This document shows, one piece after another, positions 9,902 through 18,814 of a stretch of 64,000 bases of DNA; position 1 is the stretch's first letter; every line of letters begins with the position of its first letter. A model generated the notes under the pieces. That model was not told the origin of the DNA. It ran no database searches and saw only the letters and a program-made list of their open reading frames with translations. The position numbers and the translations under genes were made by a program. Source of the stretch: Bacillota bacterium (GTDB taxonomy: Bacteria; Bacillota; Clostridia; Lachnospirales; Lachnospiraceae); NCBI GenBank assembly GCA_023414875.1, contig JAEZMV010000017.1:124001-188000 (forward strand), given 5' to 3'.

Positions 9902-9930
9902 TTGACAAAAAAATAACAAAAACTTATAAT
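9902..9930 (+). promoter_or_regulatory. Sigma-A type promoter of serC
   Basis: Consensus TTGACA (9902-9907), 17-bp spacer, and consensus TATAAT (9925-9930). The ribosome site of serC follows about 60 bases later. Confidence 0.8.
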
Positions 9931-10004
9931 GAGTTTAATGCTTTACCATACTAAGTTATGAATAAAAATGCATAATAAACAAGTTCATTAAGGAGGATGA
10001 AACA

Positions 10005-11090
10005 TTGGGTAGAATTTATAATTTTTCAGCAGGACCGGCAATGTTACCGGTTGATGTTTTACAAGAAGCAGCGGATGAGATGCTTGATTACAAAGGAACC
10101 GGAATGTCTGTTATGGAGATGAGCCATAGATCAAAGGCTTATGAAACAATTATCCAGGAAGCAGAGAAGGATTTGAGGGAATTAATGAATATTCCTGATA
10201 ATTATAAAGTGCTTTTCTTACAGGGCGGAGCATCACAACAATTTGCTATGATCCCTATGAATCTCATGAAGAATAAGGTTGCAGATTATATTATTACCGG
10301 TCAATGGGCTAAGAAAGCTTATCAGGAAGCAAAAATATATGGAACAGCAAATGCGATTGCATCTTCGGCTGACAAGACATTTTCTTATATCCCGGATTGT
10401 TCTGATCTTCCGATATCCGAGAATGCTGATTATGTTTATATCTGTGAGAATAATACCATCTATGGAACGAAGTTTAAGACATTGCCAAATACTAAGGGTA
10501 AGATCTTAGTTTCAGATGTATCCTCCTGTTTCTTATCTGAACCTGTGGATGTTACCAAGTACGGAGTGATTTATGGTGGTGTTCAGAAGAACATCGGACC
10601 TGCTGGTGTTGTAATCGTAATTATTCGTGAAGATTTAATTACCGAAGACACTCTACCAGGAACACCTACAATGTTAAAATATAAAATCCATTCTGATGAT
10701 AAATCTCTTTACAACACACCTCCGGCATATGGTATCTATATCTGCGGTAAGGTGTTTAAATGGATTAAAAATCTTGGCGGTTTAGAGGCAATGAAGATAA
10801 GAAATGAAAAGAAGGCAGCAGTTTTGTATGACTTCCTAGATCAGAGTAAGATGTTCAAGGGAACCGTAGTAAAGGAAGATCGTTCTTTGATGAATGTACC
10901 GTTTGTTACCGGAGACGAAGAGCTTGATGCTAAGTTCGTAAAGGAAGCTAAAGCAGCAGGCTTTGAGAATCTGAAGGGCCACAGAAGTGTCGGTGGTATG
11001 AGAGCAAGTATCTATAATGCTATGCCTATGGAAGGCGTTCAAAAATTAGTAGAATTTATGAAGAAGTTTGAAGAAGAGAATTCGAAATAA
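10005..11090 (+). CDS. serC: Phosphoserine aminotransferase
   Basis: PLP enzyme that transaminates 3-phosphohydroxypyruvate with glutamate to O-phosphoserine. 361 residues, normal length. The N-terminus NFSAGPAMLP and the PLP-lysine region YGGVQKNIGPAG (about residue 190) are class V aminotransferase/SerC hallmarks; SYIPDCSDLP and HRSVGGMRASIYNAMP also fit. The start is an unusual TTG at 10005: AAGGAGG at 9990-9996 is well placed for it and no ATG lies nearby in frame. serA follows after 14 bases, so serC-serA is one transcript. Confidence 0.95.
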   Translation: MGRIYNFSAGPAMLPVDVLQEAADEMLDYKGTGMSVMEMSHRSKAYETIIQEAEKDLRELMNIPDNYKVLFLQGGASQQFAMIPMNLMKNKVADYIITGQWAKKAYQEAKIYGTANAIASSADKTFSYIPDCSDLPISENADYVYICENNTIYGTKFKTLPNTKGKILVSDVSSCFLSEPVDVTKYGVIYGGVQKNIGPAGVVIVIIREDLITEDTLPGTPTMLKYKIHSDDKSLYNTPPAYGIYICGKVFKWIKNLGGLEAMKIRNEKKAAVLYDFLDQSKMFKGTVVKEDRSLMNVPFVTGDEELDAKFVKEAKAAGFENLKGHRSVGGMRASIYNAMPMEGVQKLVEFMKKFEEENSK

Positions 11091-11104
11091 AAGGAGAAAC
11101 GGTT

Positions 11105-12283
11105 ATGAAATATAATTGTCTTAATCCTATTGCAGAGATAGGCTTGAATATTTTTACCGAACAATATGATAAGGTAGAGAATATCAATGATGCGGATATA
11201 GTATTAGTTCGAAGTGCCGCAATGCATGATATGGAATTTAGCAGCAACTTAAAAGCGATTGCGAGAGCAGGCGCCGGAGTTAATAATATTCCGTTAGAGA
11301 AATGCGCTGAGCAGGGTATCGTAGTATTCAATACGCCGGGTGCGAATGCAAATGGTGTAAAGGAATTAGTAATAGCAGGCCTTATGTTAGCATCCCGCGA
11401 TATAGTCGGCGGTGTAAACTGGATTCAATCTGTAAAGAATGAACCGGGTGTTGCAAAGCTTGTTGAAAAAGGTAAGGCTAAATTCGCCGGAAAAGAAATT
11501 CAAGGGAAGAAGTTAGGTGTAATCGGACTTGGAGCTATCGGTGTTATGGTTGCTAATACAGCCAACCGCCTTGGAATGAAGGTTTATGGTAATGATCCGT
11601 TTATTTCCGTAGATAATGCATGGAACTTATCCCGTGATGTCATTCATGTTAAATCGAGAGATGAGATTTACAGAGAATGTGATTATATCACAGTGCATAC
11701 ACCTCTGATTGAAGATACGGACCCGAGTGTTAATACGAAAGAAATGATTAATGCAGAGACGATCTCAAAGATGAAGGATGGAGTTATCATTCTTAACTTT
11801 GCAAGAGACCTTCTGGTAAATGATAATGATATCGAGGCGGCTTTAAAATCTGGAAAGGTCGCTAAATATGTAACAGATTTTCCGAATGACAAGACAGCCA
11901 ATATGGAAGGTGTAATCGCAATTCCTCACCTGGGAGCATCAACAGAGGAATCCGAAGACAATTGTGCTGTTATGGCAGTAAAGCAGTTAAAGGATTATAT
12001 GGAGAACGGTAATATCAAGAATTCCGTTAACTATCCGAATTGTGATGCCGGAGTATGTGCGACAGCTGGTCGTATCGCTATTCTTCATAAAAACATTCCT
12101 AACATGTTAACTCAGTTTACCGGTGCATTTTCTTCTGAAAATGTTAATATTACTGACATGGTAAATAAGAGTAAGGGTGATTATGCATATTCGGTGCTTG
12201 ATGTTGAAAAGCCGATTAATGCAGGAGTGGCTGAGAAGCTTGCAACCATTAAGGGTGTATTAAAGGTTAGAATTGTGAAATAA
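11105..12283 (+). CDS. serA: D-3-phosphoglycerate dehydrogenase with ACT domain
   Basis: Oxidises 3-phosphoglycerate to 3-phosphohydroxypyruvate with NAD, the first step of serine synthesis. 392 residues, the short form. The NAD-binding GLGAIGVMVANTANRLG starts near residue 142, the RAGAGVNNIPLEKCAEQGI active-site segment is near residue 55, and catalytic His is in PHLGASTEESEDN near residue 275. The last about 75 residues form an ACT domain (NVNITDMVNKSKGDYAYSVL), a likely serine-sensing regulatory module. Directly after serC with AAGGAG seven bases upstream. Confidence 0.95.
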   Translation: MKYNCLNPIAEIGLNIFTEQYDKVENINDADIVLVRSAAMHDMEFSSNLKAIARAGAGVNNIPLEKCAEQGIVVFNTPGANANGVKELVIAGLMLASRDIVGGVNWIQSVKNEPGVAKLVEKGKAKFAGKEIQGKKLGVIGLGAIGVMVANTANRLGMKVYGNDPFISVDNAWNLSRDVIHVKSRDEIYRECDYITVHTPLIEDTDPSVNTKEMINAETISKMKDGVIILNFARDLLVNDNDIEAALKSGKVAKYVTDFPNDKTANMEGVIAIPHLGASTEESEDNCAVMAVKQLKDYMENGNIKNSVNYPNCDAGVCATAGRIAILHKNIPNMLTQFTGAFSSENVNITDMVNKSKGDYAYSVLDVEKPINAGVAEKLATIKGVLKVRIVK

Positions 12284-12302
12284 TCAAATATATAATTATA
12301 AT

Positions 12303-12347
12303 CGGGGCAGAAGGCATCTGTTGTTTTTTATAGATGCCGATGTCCCG
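12303..12347 (+). terminator. Hairpin after serA
   Basis: GGCATCT pairs with AGATGCC across a T-rich loop, extended by GGGC/GTCCC. There is no good T run after it, so it may only partly end the serCA transcript before the DUF1015 gene. Confidence 0.4.
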
Positions 12348-12466
12348 AATTGTATTACTGAGGCAGGAAAGTAATTCCATCAGTGAGATTTTTATGCTGA
12401 GTAAAAGCCAAACGAAGGGGCTCAAAATATATCATATGGTATGTGAGTATGTAAGGAGAGAACTAT

Positions 12467-13708
12467 ATGGCAACGATAAAACCATTTTTATGTGTAAGAC
12501 CGAAGAAAGAAATAGCTCATCGGGTAGCAGCGTTACCCTATGATGTATATAATCGTATGGAAGCAAAACAGGAAATTGAAAGAGAACCATTATCCTTTTT
12601 GAAGATAGACCGTGCTGAAACCGGCTTTCCGGATAGCGTAGATACCTATGATTCTATGGTCTATCATCGTGCGAAGGAGTTGTTGCAGGAAATGATGGAG
12701 GATGGTACCTTTATCACAGAGGATAAGGAAGGTTATTATGTTTATGAATTAATCATGGACGGACGTTCCCAGACAGGGTTGGTTGCATGTGCTTCCATAG
12801 ATGATTATATGAATAATAAAATAAAGAAACATGAGAACACCAGGGAAGAGAAGGAGATTGACCGGATTAATCATGTGGATATCTGTAATGCTCAAACAGG
12901 TCCCATCTTTCTGGCATATCGATCGAATCAAGTAATTAGTGAGGTTATCACTGAGGCGAAGCTGGATACACCTATTTATGGTTTTACCTCTGTTGATGGC
13001 ATCAGGCATAATGTTTGGAGAATATCAGAGGAGGAACGAATTAGTCGGATTAAAAATGCGTTCGAGGAGATAGATAGTATCTATATCGCAGATGGCCATC
13101 ATCGTGCTGCCTCAGCGGTAAAGGTGGGCTTAAAAAGAAGGCAGGAAAATCCGAATTATACCGGAACAGAAGAATTTAATTATTTCTTATCCGTATTATT
13201 CCCTCATGATCAGCTTATGATTATGTCCTATAATCGGACGGTAAAAGACTTAGGCGGATTGTTAAAGGATGAGTTTCTTAATAAGGTTGGACTTCATTTT
13301 AACGTGGAGCTTATTGGATCAACTCCATTTGCTCCTGATAATAAGGCATCCTTTGGAATGTATTTGGATCATCAGTGGTATCGTCTTACAGCGAAGCCCT
13401 CTATCCGTGAAACAAAGGATCCGGTGGCGTCTCTGGATGTGTCCCTGCTTCAGGATTATCTACTGCATCCCATTCTTGGTATAGAGGATCCCCGTGTTGA
13501 CAAGAGAATAGATTTTATTGGGGGGATCCGGGGACTAAAGGAATTAGAACGAAGAGTATCAGAGGATATGACAGTGGCATTTTTCATGTATCCAACCTCC
13601 ATCGTTGAATTATTTGATGTATCGGATGCAGGAAAATTAATGCCTCCAAAATCTACTTGGTTTGAGCCTAAGCTAAGGAGTGGTTTGTTTATTCATAAAC
13701 TGTCTTAA
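12467..13708 (+). CDS. DUF1015 protein linked to serine operon
   Basis: 413 residues matching DUF1015 (PF06245) throughout: N-terminal KPFLCVRPKKEIAHRVAALPYDV, then IKKHENTREEKEIDRINHV, and YIADGHHRAASA near residue 205. The DGHHR motif is the kind found at nucleotide sites of ParB/sulfiredoxin-fold serine kinases (SerK, SbnI); this likeness is my inference. The family often follows serC-serA in clostridia, as here, and no phosphoserine phosphatase gene is present in the window, so a role in serine or phosphoserine metabolism is plausible but unproven. Start ATG supported by AAGGAGAG. Confidence 0.85.
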   Translation: MATIKPFLCVRPKKEIAHRVAALPYDVYNRMEAKQEIEREPLSFLKIDRAETGFPDSVDTYDSMVYHRAKELLQEMMEDGTFITEDKEGYYVYELIMDGRSQTGLVACASIDDYMNNKIKKHENTREEKEIDRINHVDICNAQTGPIFLAYRSNQVISEVITEAKLDTPIYGFTSVDGIRHNVWRISEEERISRIKNAFEEIDSIYIADGHHRAASAVKVGLKRRQENPNYTGTEEFNYFLSVLFPHDQLMIMSYNRTVKDLGGLLKDEFLNKVGLHFNVELIGSTPFAPDNKASFGMYLDHQWYRLTAKPSIRETKDPVASLDVSLLQDYLLHPILGIEDPRVDKRIDFIGGIRGLKELERRVSEDMTVAFFMYPTSIVELFDVSDAGKLMPPKSTWFEPKLRSGLFIHKLS

Positions 13709-13713
13709 AATAG

Positions 13714-13742
13714 TTGGAAACTGTTATAAAATGTGATATAAT
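13714..13742 (+). promoter_or_regulatory. Promoter of rubrerythrin gene
   Basis: TTGGAA (13714-13719), 17-bp spacer, consensus TATAAT (13737-13742). A leader of about 155 bases follows, holding a hairpin (GGCTG...CAGCC enclosing CACTA..TAGTG). Confidence 0.6.
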
Positions 13743-13903
13743 TTATGCATAATATGTAGGGCTGAGTATGGATTACACTATTATAGTGAACAATAAACAG
13801 CCTTCAGATACATAGGTGATAAAAGTACTCTTTGCTGTGTTATTACACGGAAGCTGTGTATTTTTATTATAAATTATTTAAATTCATAACAGGAGGTAGT
13901 ACA

Positions 13904-14497
13904 ATGGCTAATTTAAGAGGAACAAAAACACTGGAGAATTTAATGAAGTCCTTTGCCGGTGAATCACAGGCAAGAATGAGGTATACTTATTTTGCTTCTG
14001 TTGCTGGTAAAGAGGGGTATAAGCAAATTCAGAATATTTTTATGGAAACTGCTGAGAATGAAAAGGAGCATGCGAAAGTATTCATGAAGCTTGCGCTAGA
14101 GCATTTGGATGGTGAAAATCCGGCACCGGTTGATATAAATGCAACATATCCATTTGCTTACGGTGATACAGTGGCGAATTTAAAGTCTGCTGCAGCCGGA
14201 GAACATGAGGAGGCTGAGCTGGATTATCCAGAATTCGCTAGGATTGCAAAGGAAGAAGGCTTTTCCGATGTTGCGAGTCGTTTTCTTCTGATTGCAAAGG
14301 TAGAAAAACATCATGAAGAAAGATACCGTAAACTTTTAGAGAATATTGAGAACGGGACAGTATTTAAGAAGGATGGAAAAGTATTCTGGAAATGTCTAAA
14401 CTGTGGACATATCCATGAAGGTGATGCAGCTCCGAATTTATGCCCTACATGCCTGCATCCTAAGGATTACTTCCAGTTACTTGATGATTGTTTCTAA
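13904..14497 (+). CDS. Rubrerythrin
   Basis: Diiron peroxidase that protects anaerobes from hydrogen peroxide. 197 residues. The ferritin-like domain has the paired iron ligands in FAGESQARMRY, ENEKEHAKVF, GEHEEAELDYPEFARIA and AKVEKHHEERY. The C-terminal rubredoxin-like domain has CLNCGHIHEG and CPTCLHPKDYF, the electron-input Fe(Cys)4 site. An in-frame Met at 13832 is ignored because AGGAGGTAG at 13891-13899 fits ATG 13904 and the family begins MANL.GTKTLENL. A palindromic element lies directly downstream. Confidence 0.95.
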   Translation: MANLRGTKTLENLMKSFAGESQARMRYTYFASVAGKEGYKQIQNIFMETAENEKEHAKVFMKLALEHLDGENPAPVDINATYPFAYGDTVANLKSAAAGEHEEAELDYPEFARIAKEEGFSDVASRFLLIAKVEKHHEERYRKLLENIENGTVFKKDGKVFWKCLNCGHIHEGDAAPNLCPTCLHPKDYFQLLDDCF

Positions 14498-14532
14498 ATC
14501 ATTAGTAATCGATACATATTAACGTATATGAC

Positions 14533-14732
14533 GGGCTGTTGCAAAACTCTTTTCTAATACTATGTTGGAGTAATATATTCACTTGAGAGTTTTTCCTGCG
14601 TAAATATGCACCTGTCAGCATGGCTTTCTTATAGAATAAGCCATGCTGGTGCGAGAGGAGCAGGAAAAATCTCGAAAGGGAATGATATTGCTCCAACATT
14701 AATTTTGATTAAGTCTTGTTTTGCAACAGCCC
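14533..14732. mobile_element. Palindromic MITE-like element
   Basis: A 200-bp imperfect palindrome bounded by a perfect 15-bp inverted repeat, GGGCTGTTGCAAAAC at 14533-14547 with its complement at 14718-14732. Further matched blocks are ATGTTGGAG with CTCCAACAT, TTTTTCCTGC with GCAGGAAAAA, and a central CAGCATGGCTT/AAGCCATGCTG. GGxxCTGTTGCAAA-like ends occur in several IS families (for example IS6), so this may be a non-autonomous derivative; the parent is not in the window. No clear target duplication. It carries no convincing gene. Confidence 0.75.
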
Positions 14733-14835
14733 CTTTTCACACTTCTCCTTTCGACAATAATTTATTATTATTTCACTTTCTTATTATGCAGGTGTATGGT
14801 AAAATGTAAGGAAATAAGTATGAGGGAGATAAGAT

Positions 14836-15495
14836 ATGAAGAACTTCTTTAATATGGATAACAGTGTATTTACTGCACTTGGTAAATTATGCGATATGTT
14901 ATTCTTGAGTGTAGTATTTGTTTTAGTATGTATACCGGTGATTACCATCGGTCCAGCCAATACAGCATTATATTATGCTACAGTAAAGGTAATTCGAAGA
15001 GAACGAGGATATTTATTTCGGGAGTTTTTTAAATCCTTTAAGTTGAATTTCAAACGAGGAGCTATCATCGGTGTGGGGTTAACCATAATGTTTGTGGTAT
15101 TAGCTTTTGATCTTCTCGCAGCATGGGCAACTAGTAACAGTGAGGGCTCATCAAACTCTATATTCTTTGGAATATTTCTTGCATTTACATTTTTGCTATT
15201 ATGCTTTTCACTTTATGTTTTTCCGTTATTATCACGTTTTGATATGACCGTAATGCAGATAATTAAAGCATCCATGTTTATGTCAATGAGACATTTACCT
15301 TTTACAATTTTAATGGCATTAATCCTGATAGCTTCAATTGTTGGAGTGTTTTTTATGCCGATGCTTATCTTTATCGTTCCTTCATCAGTGGCATTTGTAA
15401 ACTCCTTTTTTATGGAGAGGATATTAAAGAAGTACATGCCGAAAGCAGAAGATACAGAGGAGAATACCAGCAAGGATGAATGGTATAATGAATAA
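14836..15495 (+). CDS. YesL-like (DUF624) membrane protein
   Basis: 219 residues with about five membrane segments. The N-terminal FNMDNSVFTALGKLCDMLFLSVVFVLVCIPVITIGPANTALYYATVKVIR pattern is the mark of DUF624/YesL proteins. In Bacillus, yesL sits with pectin or oligosaccharide uptake genes, but here it stands alone, so no substrate can be assigned. The acidic C-terminal tail is predicted cytoplasmic. GAGGGAGA lies ten bases before ATG. A T-rich hairpin (15563-15592) follows. Confidence 0.8.
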   Translation: MKNFFNMDNSVFTALGKLCDMLFLSVVFVLVCIPVITIGPANTALYYATVKVIRRERGYLFREFFKSFKLNFKRGAIIGVGLTIMFVVLAFDLLAAWATSNSEGSSNSIFFGIFLAFTFLLLCFSLYVFPLLSRFDMTVMQIIKASMFMSMRHLPFTILMALILIASIVGVFFMPMLIFIVPSSVAFVNSFFMERILKKYMPKAEDTEENTSKDEWYNE

Positions 15496-15562
15496 TTATT
15501 ATTCATTTCGTATAATCAACTGAATTTTCGTGGACGCTTTCGGTCAATTTTCATAAAAAGAG

Positions 15563-15592
15563 AAAAAAAAGTAAAAAATACTTTTCTTTTTT
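15563..15592 (+). terminator. A/T-rich hairpin after YesL-like gene
   Basis: AAAAGTA (15567-15573) pairs with TACTTTT (15579-15585), then a T-rich run. Probably a Rho-independent terminator. Confidence 0.5.
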
Positions 15593-15609
15593 GTGAAAAC
15601 ATGGTATAT

Positions 15610-15843
15610 ACTATATATAATAAATTTACCAATGGAGCAATGGTGTTCTCGTTTTTTAGAGGACACCTTTTTCATTCAATAGGACAATGCATCCTATTGG
15701 ATAAAAGCCCTCCGGGCAGGATGCGCGCTAGCGCGTATTGTATTTGTTCGCTTACGCTTACCGCGCTCAACAAAGCATGCTTAGCATGCTTCGAGAGTTT
15801 GCCAAGGCAAACTCTTTGATCTATCATGAGAGGAGATAAAAAT
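15610..15843 (+). promoter_or_regulatory. Structured leader of glutamine synthetase gene
   Basis: A likely promoter (TTGTGA, 17-bp spacer, TATATA) ends near 15620. An intrinsic terminator lies early in the leader: nine-bp stem GGTGTTCTC/GAGGACACC followed by T5 (about 15640-15670). More hairpins follow: AATAGGA/TCCTATT, GCATCCT/AGGATGC, the palindrome CGCGCTAGCGCG, AAGCATGCTTAGCATGCTT, and AGAGTTTGCC/GGCAAACTCT just before the ribosome site. The layout suggests control by attenuation or antitermination. I cannot assign a known riboswitch class; an ANTAR-type target was considered but not proven. Confidence 0.55.
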
Positions 15844-17952
15844 ATGTCTGAGAAATTAACTGAGCTTTTTGGAACCGATGTTTTTAATGAAGCAACGATG
15901 ATTGAACGTCTTCCGAAGAAAACTTATGCAGCTCTAAAAAAGACACTTGAGAATGGCGAGGATTTAGACCCCAGCGTAGCAGAAATAGTTGCTAATGCAA
16001 TGAAGGACTGGGCGATTGAACGTGGAGCAACACATTATACGCACTGGTTTCAGCCGCTAACCGGTATTACTGCAGAAAAGCATGATTCCTTTATTAATCC
16101 TACATCCGATGGTAAAGTGATTATGGAATTCTCCGGTAAAGAATTAATTAAGGGTGAGCCAGACGCTTCTTCTTTTCCTTCCGGTGGCTTAAGAGCTACT
16201 TTCGAGGCTAGAGGATATACAGCATGGGATTGTACATCACCGGCTTTCCTAAGAGAAGATGCAGCGGGCGTAACACTTTGCATTCCTACAGCTTTCTGTT
16301 CTTATACAGGAGAGGCACTGGATATGAAAACTCCTCTGCTTAGATCAATGGAAGCAATCAGCACACAGGCGGTTCGTATTGTAAAATTATTCGGACATAA
16401 TGAAGTATCCAGAGTATCTACTTCTGTAGGTCCGGAGCAGGAATACTTCTTAGTAGATAAATCAAAATACTTAAAGAGAGATGACCTTATCTTCACTGGC
16501 AGAACCTTATTCGGCGCGATGCCTCCTAAGGGTCAAGAGTTAGAAGATCACTATTTTGGTAGTATCAAAGAAAGAATTGCAGCTTACATGAAAGAATTAA
16601 ACATTGAGCTTTGGAAGCTTGGTGTAACTTCAAAAACACAGCATAATGAGGTTGCTCCTGCGCAGCATGAGTTGGCACCGATTTATGCTACTGCTAATAT
16701 CGCAACAGACCACAACCAGTTAGTAATGGAAACTATGAAGAAGGTTGCAAACCGTCATGGTCTTACCTGCTTACTTCATGAGAAGCCTTTTGCAGGTGTA
16801 AATGGTTCCGGTAAACATAACAACTGGTCTATGGTTACAAATACAGGTAAAAACTTATTAGATCCGGGCAAAACACCTCACGAGAATATTCAATTCCTGT
16901 TATTCCTTGCAGCAGTGTTAAAAGCAGTTGACGTTCATGCTGATTTACTTCGTGTATCTGCAGCTAACCCTGGAAATGATCACAGATTAGGTGCTAATGA
17001 GGCTCCTCCTGCAATCATATCAGTGTTCTTGGGCTCCCAGTTAGAGGATGTTATTTCTCAGTTGATTGAAACCGGTGAAGCTAAGAGCAGTAAAGATGGC
17101 GGTAAATTGAATATTGGGGTTCAAACACTTCCTAGATTGGCAAAAGACGCTACTGATAGAAACCGTACATCACCATTTGCATTTACAGGTAACAAATTTG
17201 AATTCCGTATGGTTGCATCCTCGATGTCAATCGCACCAGCTAATACGATCCTTAACACCATAGTAGCTGACGTATTAAATGAGATGGCAGATATCTTAGA
17301 GCAGGCTACAGACTTTGACCTGGCTGTTCATGATTTAATTAAGAAGACCTTAACAGATCATCAGAGAATCATATTTAACGGTAATGGTTATGCAGAGGAA
17401 TGGGTTGAAGAAGCGACTAGAAGAGGGCTTCCAAATATCAAATCCATGGTAGAGGCAATTCCTTCATATACGACGGAGAAGGCAATTAAAGTATTTGAGA
17501 AGCACCATGTATTTTCCTCTATTGAGCTTCACTCCCGTGAGGAAATTCAATATGAGGCATATGCTAAGGCAATCAACATTGAAGCTAAGACAATGATTTC
17601 CATGGCAAGTGTTAAATATATTCCAGCAATCATAACCTACACCAAGAAGTTAGCAGATTCTATTAACGCGGTAAAGGCGGCTGTTCCGGATGCTGATGTT
17701 AGTGTACAGAGCTCATTATTAAAGGATACTTCAGCACTTCTTGCTAGCGCTCAGGTAGCATTAAAGAAGCTACAGGAAGTTACTGCCAAAGCAAACGCAA
17801 TGTCAGAGATAAAAGAGATGGCTAAATATTTCAGAGAGGCTGTTTTCCCTGCTATGGCTGACCTTAGAGCACCAATCGATACCTTAGAAGAGATGGTAGA
17901 GAAGGATATATGGCCTGTTCCCACATACGGAGATTTATTATTTGAGGTATAA
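15844..17952 (+). CDS. glnN: Type III glutamine synthetase
   Basis: ATP-dependent amination of glutamate to glutamine, the main ammonium-assimilating step. The 702 residues and motifs mark the large GSIII class, not the about 450-residue [12 protein letters not shown] near residue 65, [21 protein letters not shown] near 108, [10 protein letters not shown] near 196, [11 protein letters not shown] near 320, and [17 protein letters not shown] near 375. Start at ATG 15844 because GAGAGGAG lies eight to nine bases upstream; the earlier ATG 15826 is inside that ribosome site. Preceded by an unusual hairpin-rich leader with an early terminator, so expression is probably tuned by nitrogen supply at the RNA level. 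Confidence 0.96.
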   Translation: MSEKLTELFGTDVFNEATMIERLPKKTYAALKKTLENGEDLDPSVAEIVANAMKDWAIERGATHYTHWFQPLTGITAEKHDSFINPTSDGKVIMEFSGKELIKGEPDASSFPSGGLRATFEARGYTAWDCTSPAFLREDAAGVTLCIPTAFCSYTGEALDMKTPLLRSMEAISTQAVRIVKLFGHNEVSRVSTSVGPEQEYFLVDKSKYLKRDDLIFTGRTLFGAMPPKGQELEDHYFGSIKERIAAYMKELNIELWKLGVTSKTQHNEVAPAQHELAPIYATANIATDHNQLVMETMKKVANRHGLTCLLHEKPFAGVNGSGKHNNWSMVTNTGKNLLDPGKTPHENIQFLLFLAAVLKAVDVHADLLRVSAANPGNDHRLGANEAPPAIISVFLGSQLEDVISQLIETGEAKSSKDGGKLNIGVQTLPRLAKDATDRNRTSPFAFTGNKFEFRMVASSMSIAPANTILNTIVADVLNEMADILEQATDFDLAVHDLIKKTLTDHQRIIFNGNGYAEEWVEEATRRGLPNIKSMVEAIPSYTTEKAIKVFEKHHVFSSIELHSREEIQYEAYAKAINIEAKTMISMASVKYIPAIITYTKKLADSINAVKAAVPDADVSVQSSLLKDTSALLASAQVALKKLQEVTAKANAMSEIKEMAKYFREAVFPAMADLRAPIDTLEEMVEKDIWPVPTYGDLLFEV

Positions 17953-18002
17953 GCAGATTATAATTCTGTAATACTACACAAGTATAACGACAAAACATAA
18001 AG

Positions 18003-18037
18003 AAGCTGCCCTAACTTTTTGGAGGGGCAGCTTTTTA
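18003..18037 (+). terminator. Strong terminator after glnN
   Basis: AAGCTGCC(CT) pairs with (AG)GGGCAGCTT around a T-rich loop, followed by TTTTT. A classic intrinsic terminator. Confidence 0.85.
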
Positions 18038-18088
18038 ATCGTGGCGCGTGTCCAGTCAAGCTAGATACCTTATGTCGGAAAAAATTAC

Positions 18089-18133
18089 TTGACAATTTGC
18101 TCATGTTCCTATATATTTTGATTATCAAAATAT
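18089..18133 (+). promoter_or_regulatory. fabT promoter with overlapping FabT operator
   Basis: TTGACA (18089-18094), 17-bp spacer, TATATT (18112-18117). Overlapping the -10 is a perfect 21-bp palindrome at 18113-18133, arms ATATTTTGAT and ATCAAAATAT around one T. Its core TTTGATTATCAAA is the published FabT box of streptococci. FabT bound here would block RNA polymerase, giving self-repression of the cluster. Confidence 0.85.
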
Positions 18134-18168
18134 TTGCCTTACAAAGCATATGCTTAGGAGAGAAGCAG

Positions 18169-18639
18169 ATGAAAGAAAAACTTGCGCAAATTAATAAAAT
18201 GCTTGTAGAGGTTTACGATGACGTAAACCATATTGAAGAATATTCGATCAAACAAGGCGCCTTCAGTGATTTATCTATAACCGAGATACATACCATTGAG
18301 GCGGTAGGCTTATATGGTTCAAAAACTATGTCTGAAATTTCAGCAGAGCTTGAGATTACGATGGGAACGTTAACGACTGCGGTTGATAAGCTGATAAAAA
18401 AAGGTTATATGGAGCGTAGCCGTAGTAATACTGATCGAAGAATTGTGAATGTTAATCTCACAAAAAGAGGTAAGCTGGCATATCGAATACATGAGAAATT
18501 CCATTTGGATATGGTGCAGGCAATTATGCTGGATTTTACCCCGGAGGAAGAAGAAATACTATTAACTGGTTTGAGTAAGTTGAATAAGCATTTAAAAGAA
18601 ATCTACCAGGGTTCAAAGAATAATGAAAGAAGTGATTAA
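18169..18639 (+). CDS. fabT: MarR-family fatty-acid regulator FabT
   Basis: 156-residue winged-helix regulator. The MarR fold is visible: helix region LSITEIHTIEAVGLYGSKTMSEISAELEITMGTLTTAVDKLIKKGYMERSRSNTDRRIVNVNLTKRG (about residues 37-105) with the DRR wing. FabT proteins repress fab genes when bound to acyl-ACP. The assignment rests on first position in a fab cluster and a FabT box on its own promoter. The longer frame from 18019 would begin inside the preceding terminator, so ATG 18169, after TTAGGAGAG, is used. Confidence 0.9.
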   Translation: MKEKLAQINKMLVEVYDDVNHIEEYSIKQGAFSDLSITEIHTIEAVGLYGSKTMSEISAELEITMGTLTTAVDKLIKKGYMERSRSNTDRRIVNVNLTKRGKLAYRIHEKFHLDMVQAIMLDFTPEEEEILLTGLSKLNKHLKEIYQGSKNNERSD

Positions 18640-18814
18640 GTAAAAAAATAATAGACATAATCGAAAGTATTAACTTACTTATGACTAGTAAAGAACACAA
18701 GAGAAAAGTGTATTAAAAACTTACGAAGAGTTAGACATAACAAGTATATTTACCCAGCTGGCTTTCTGCATCACATATCAGCAAATCGACTTGTTAAATT
18801 AGGAGGACACCGAC

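Noticed and set aside
15601..15819. 72-codon frame before glnN
   Set aside because: It crosses the leader terminator and hairpins, and has no ribosome site.
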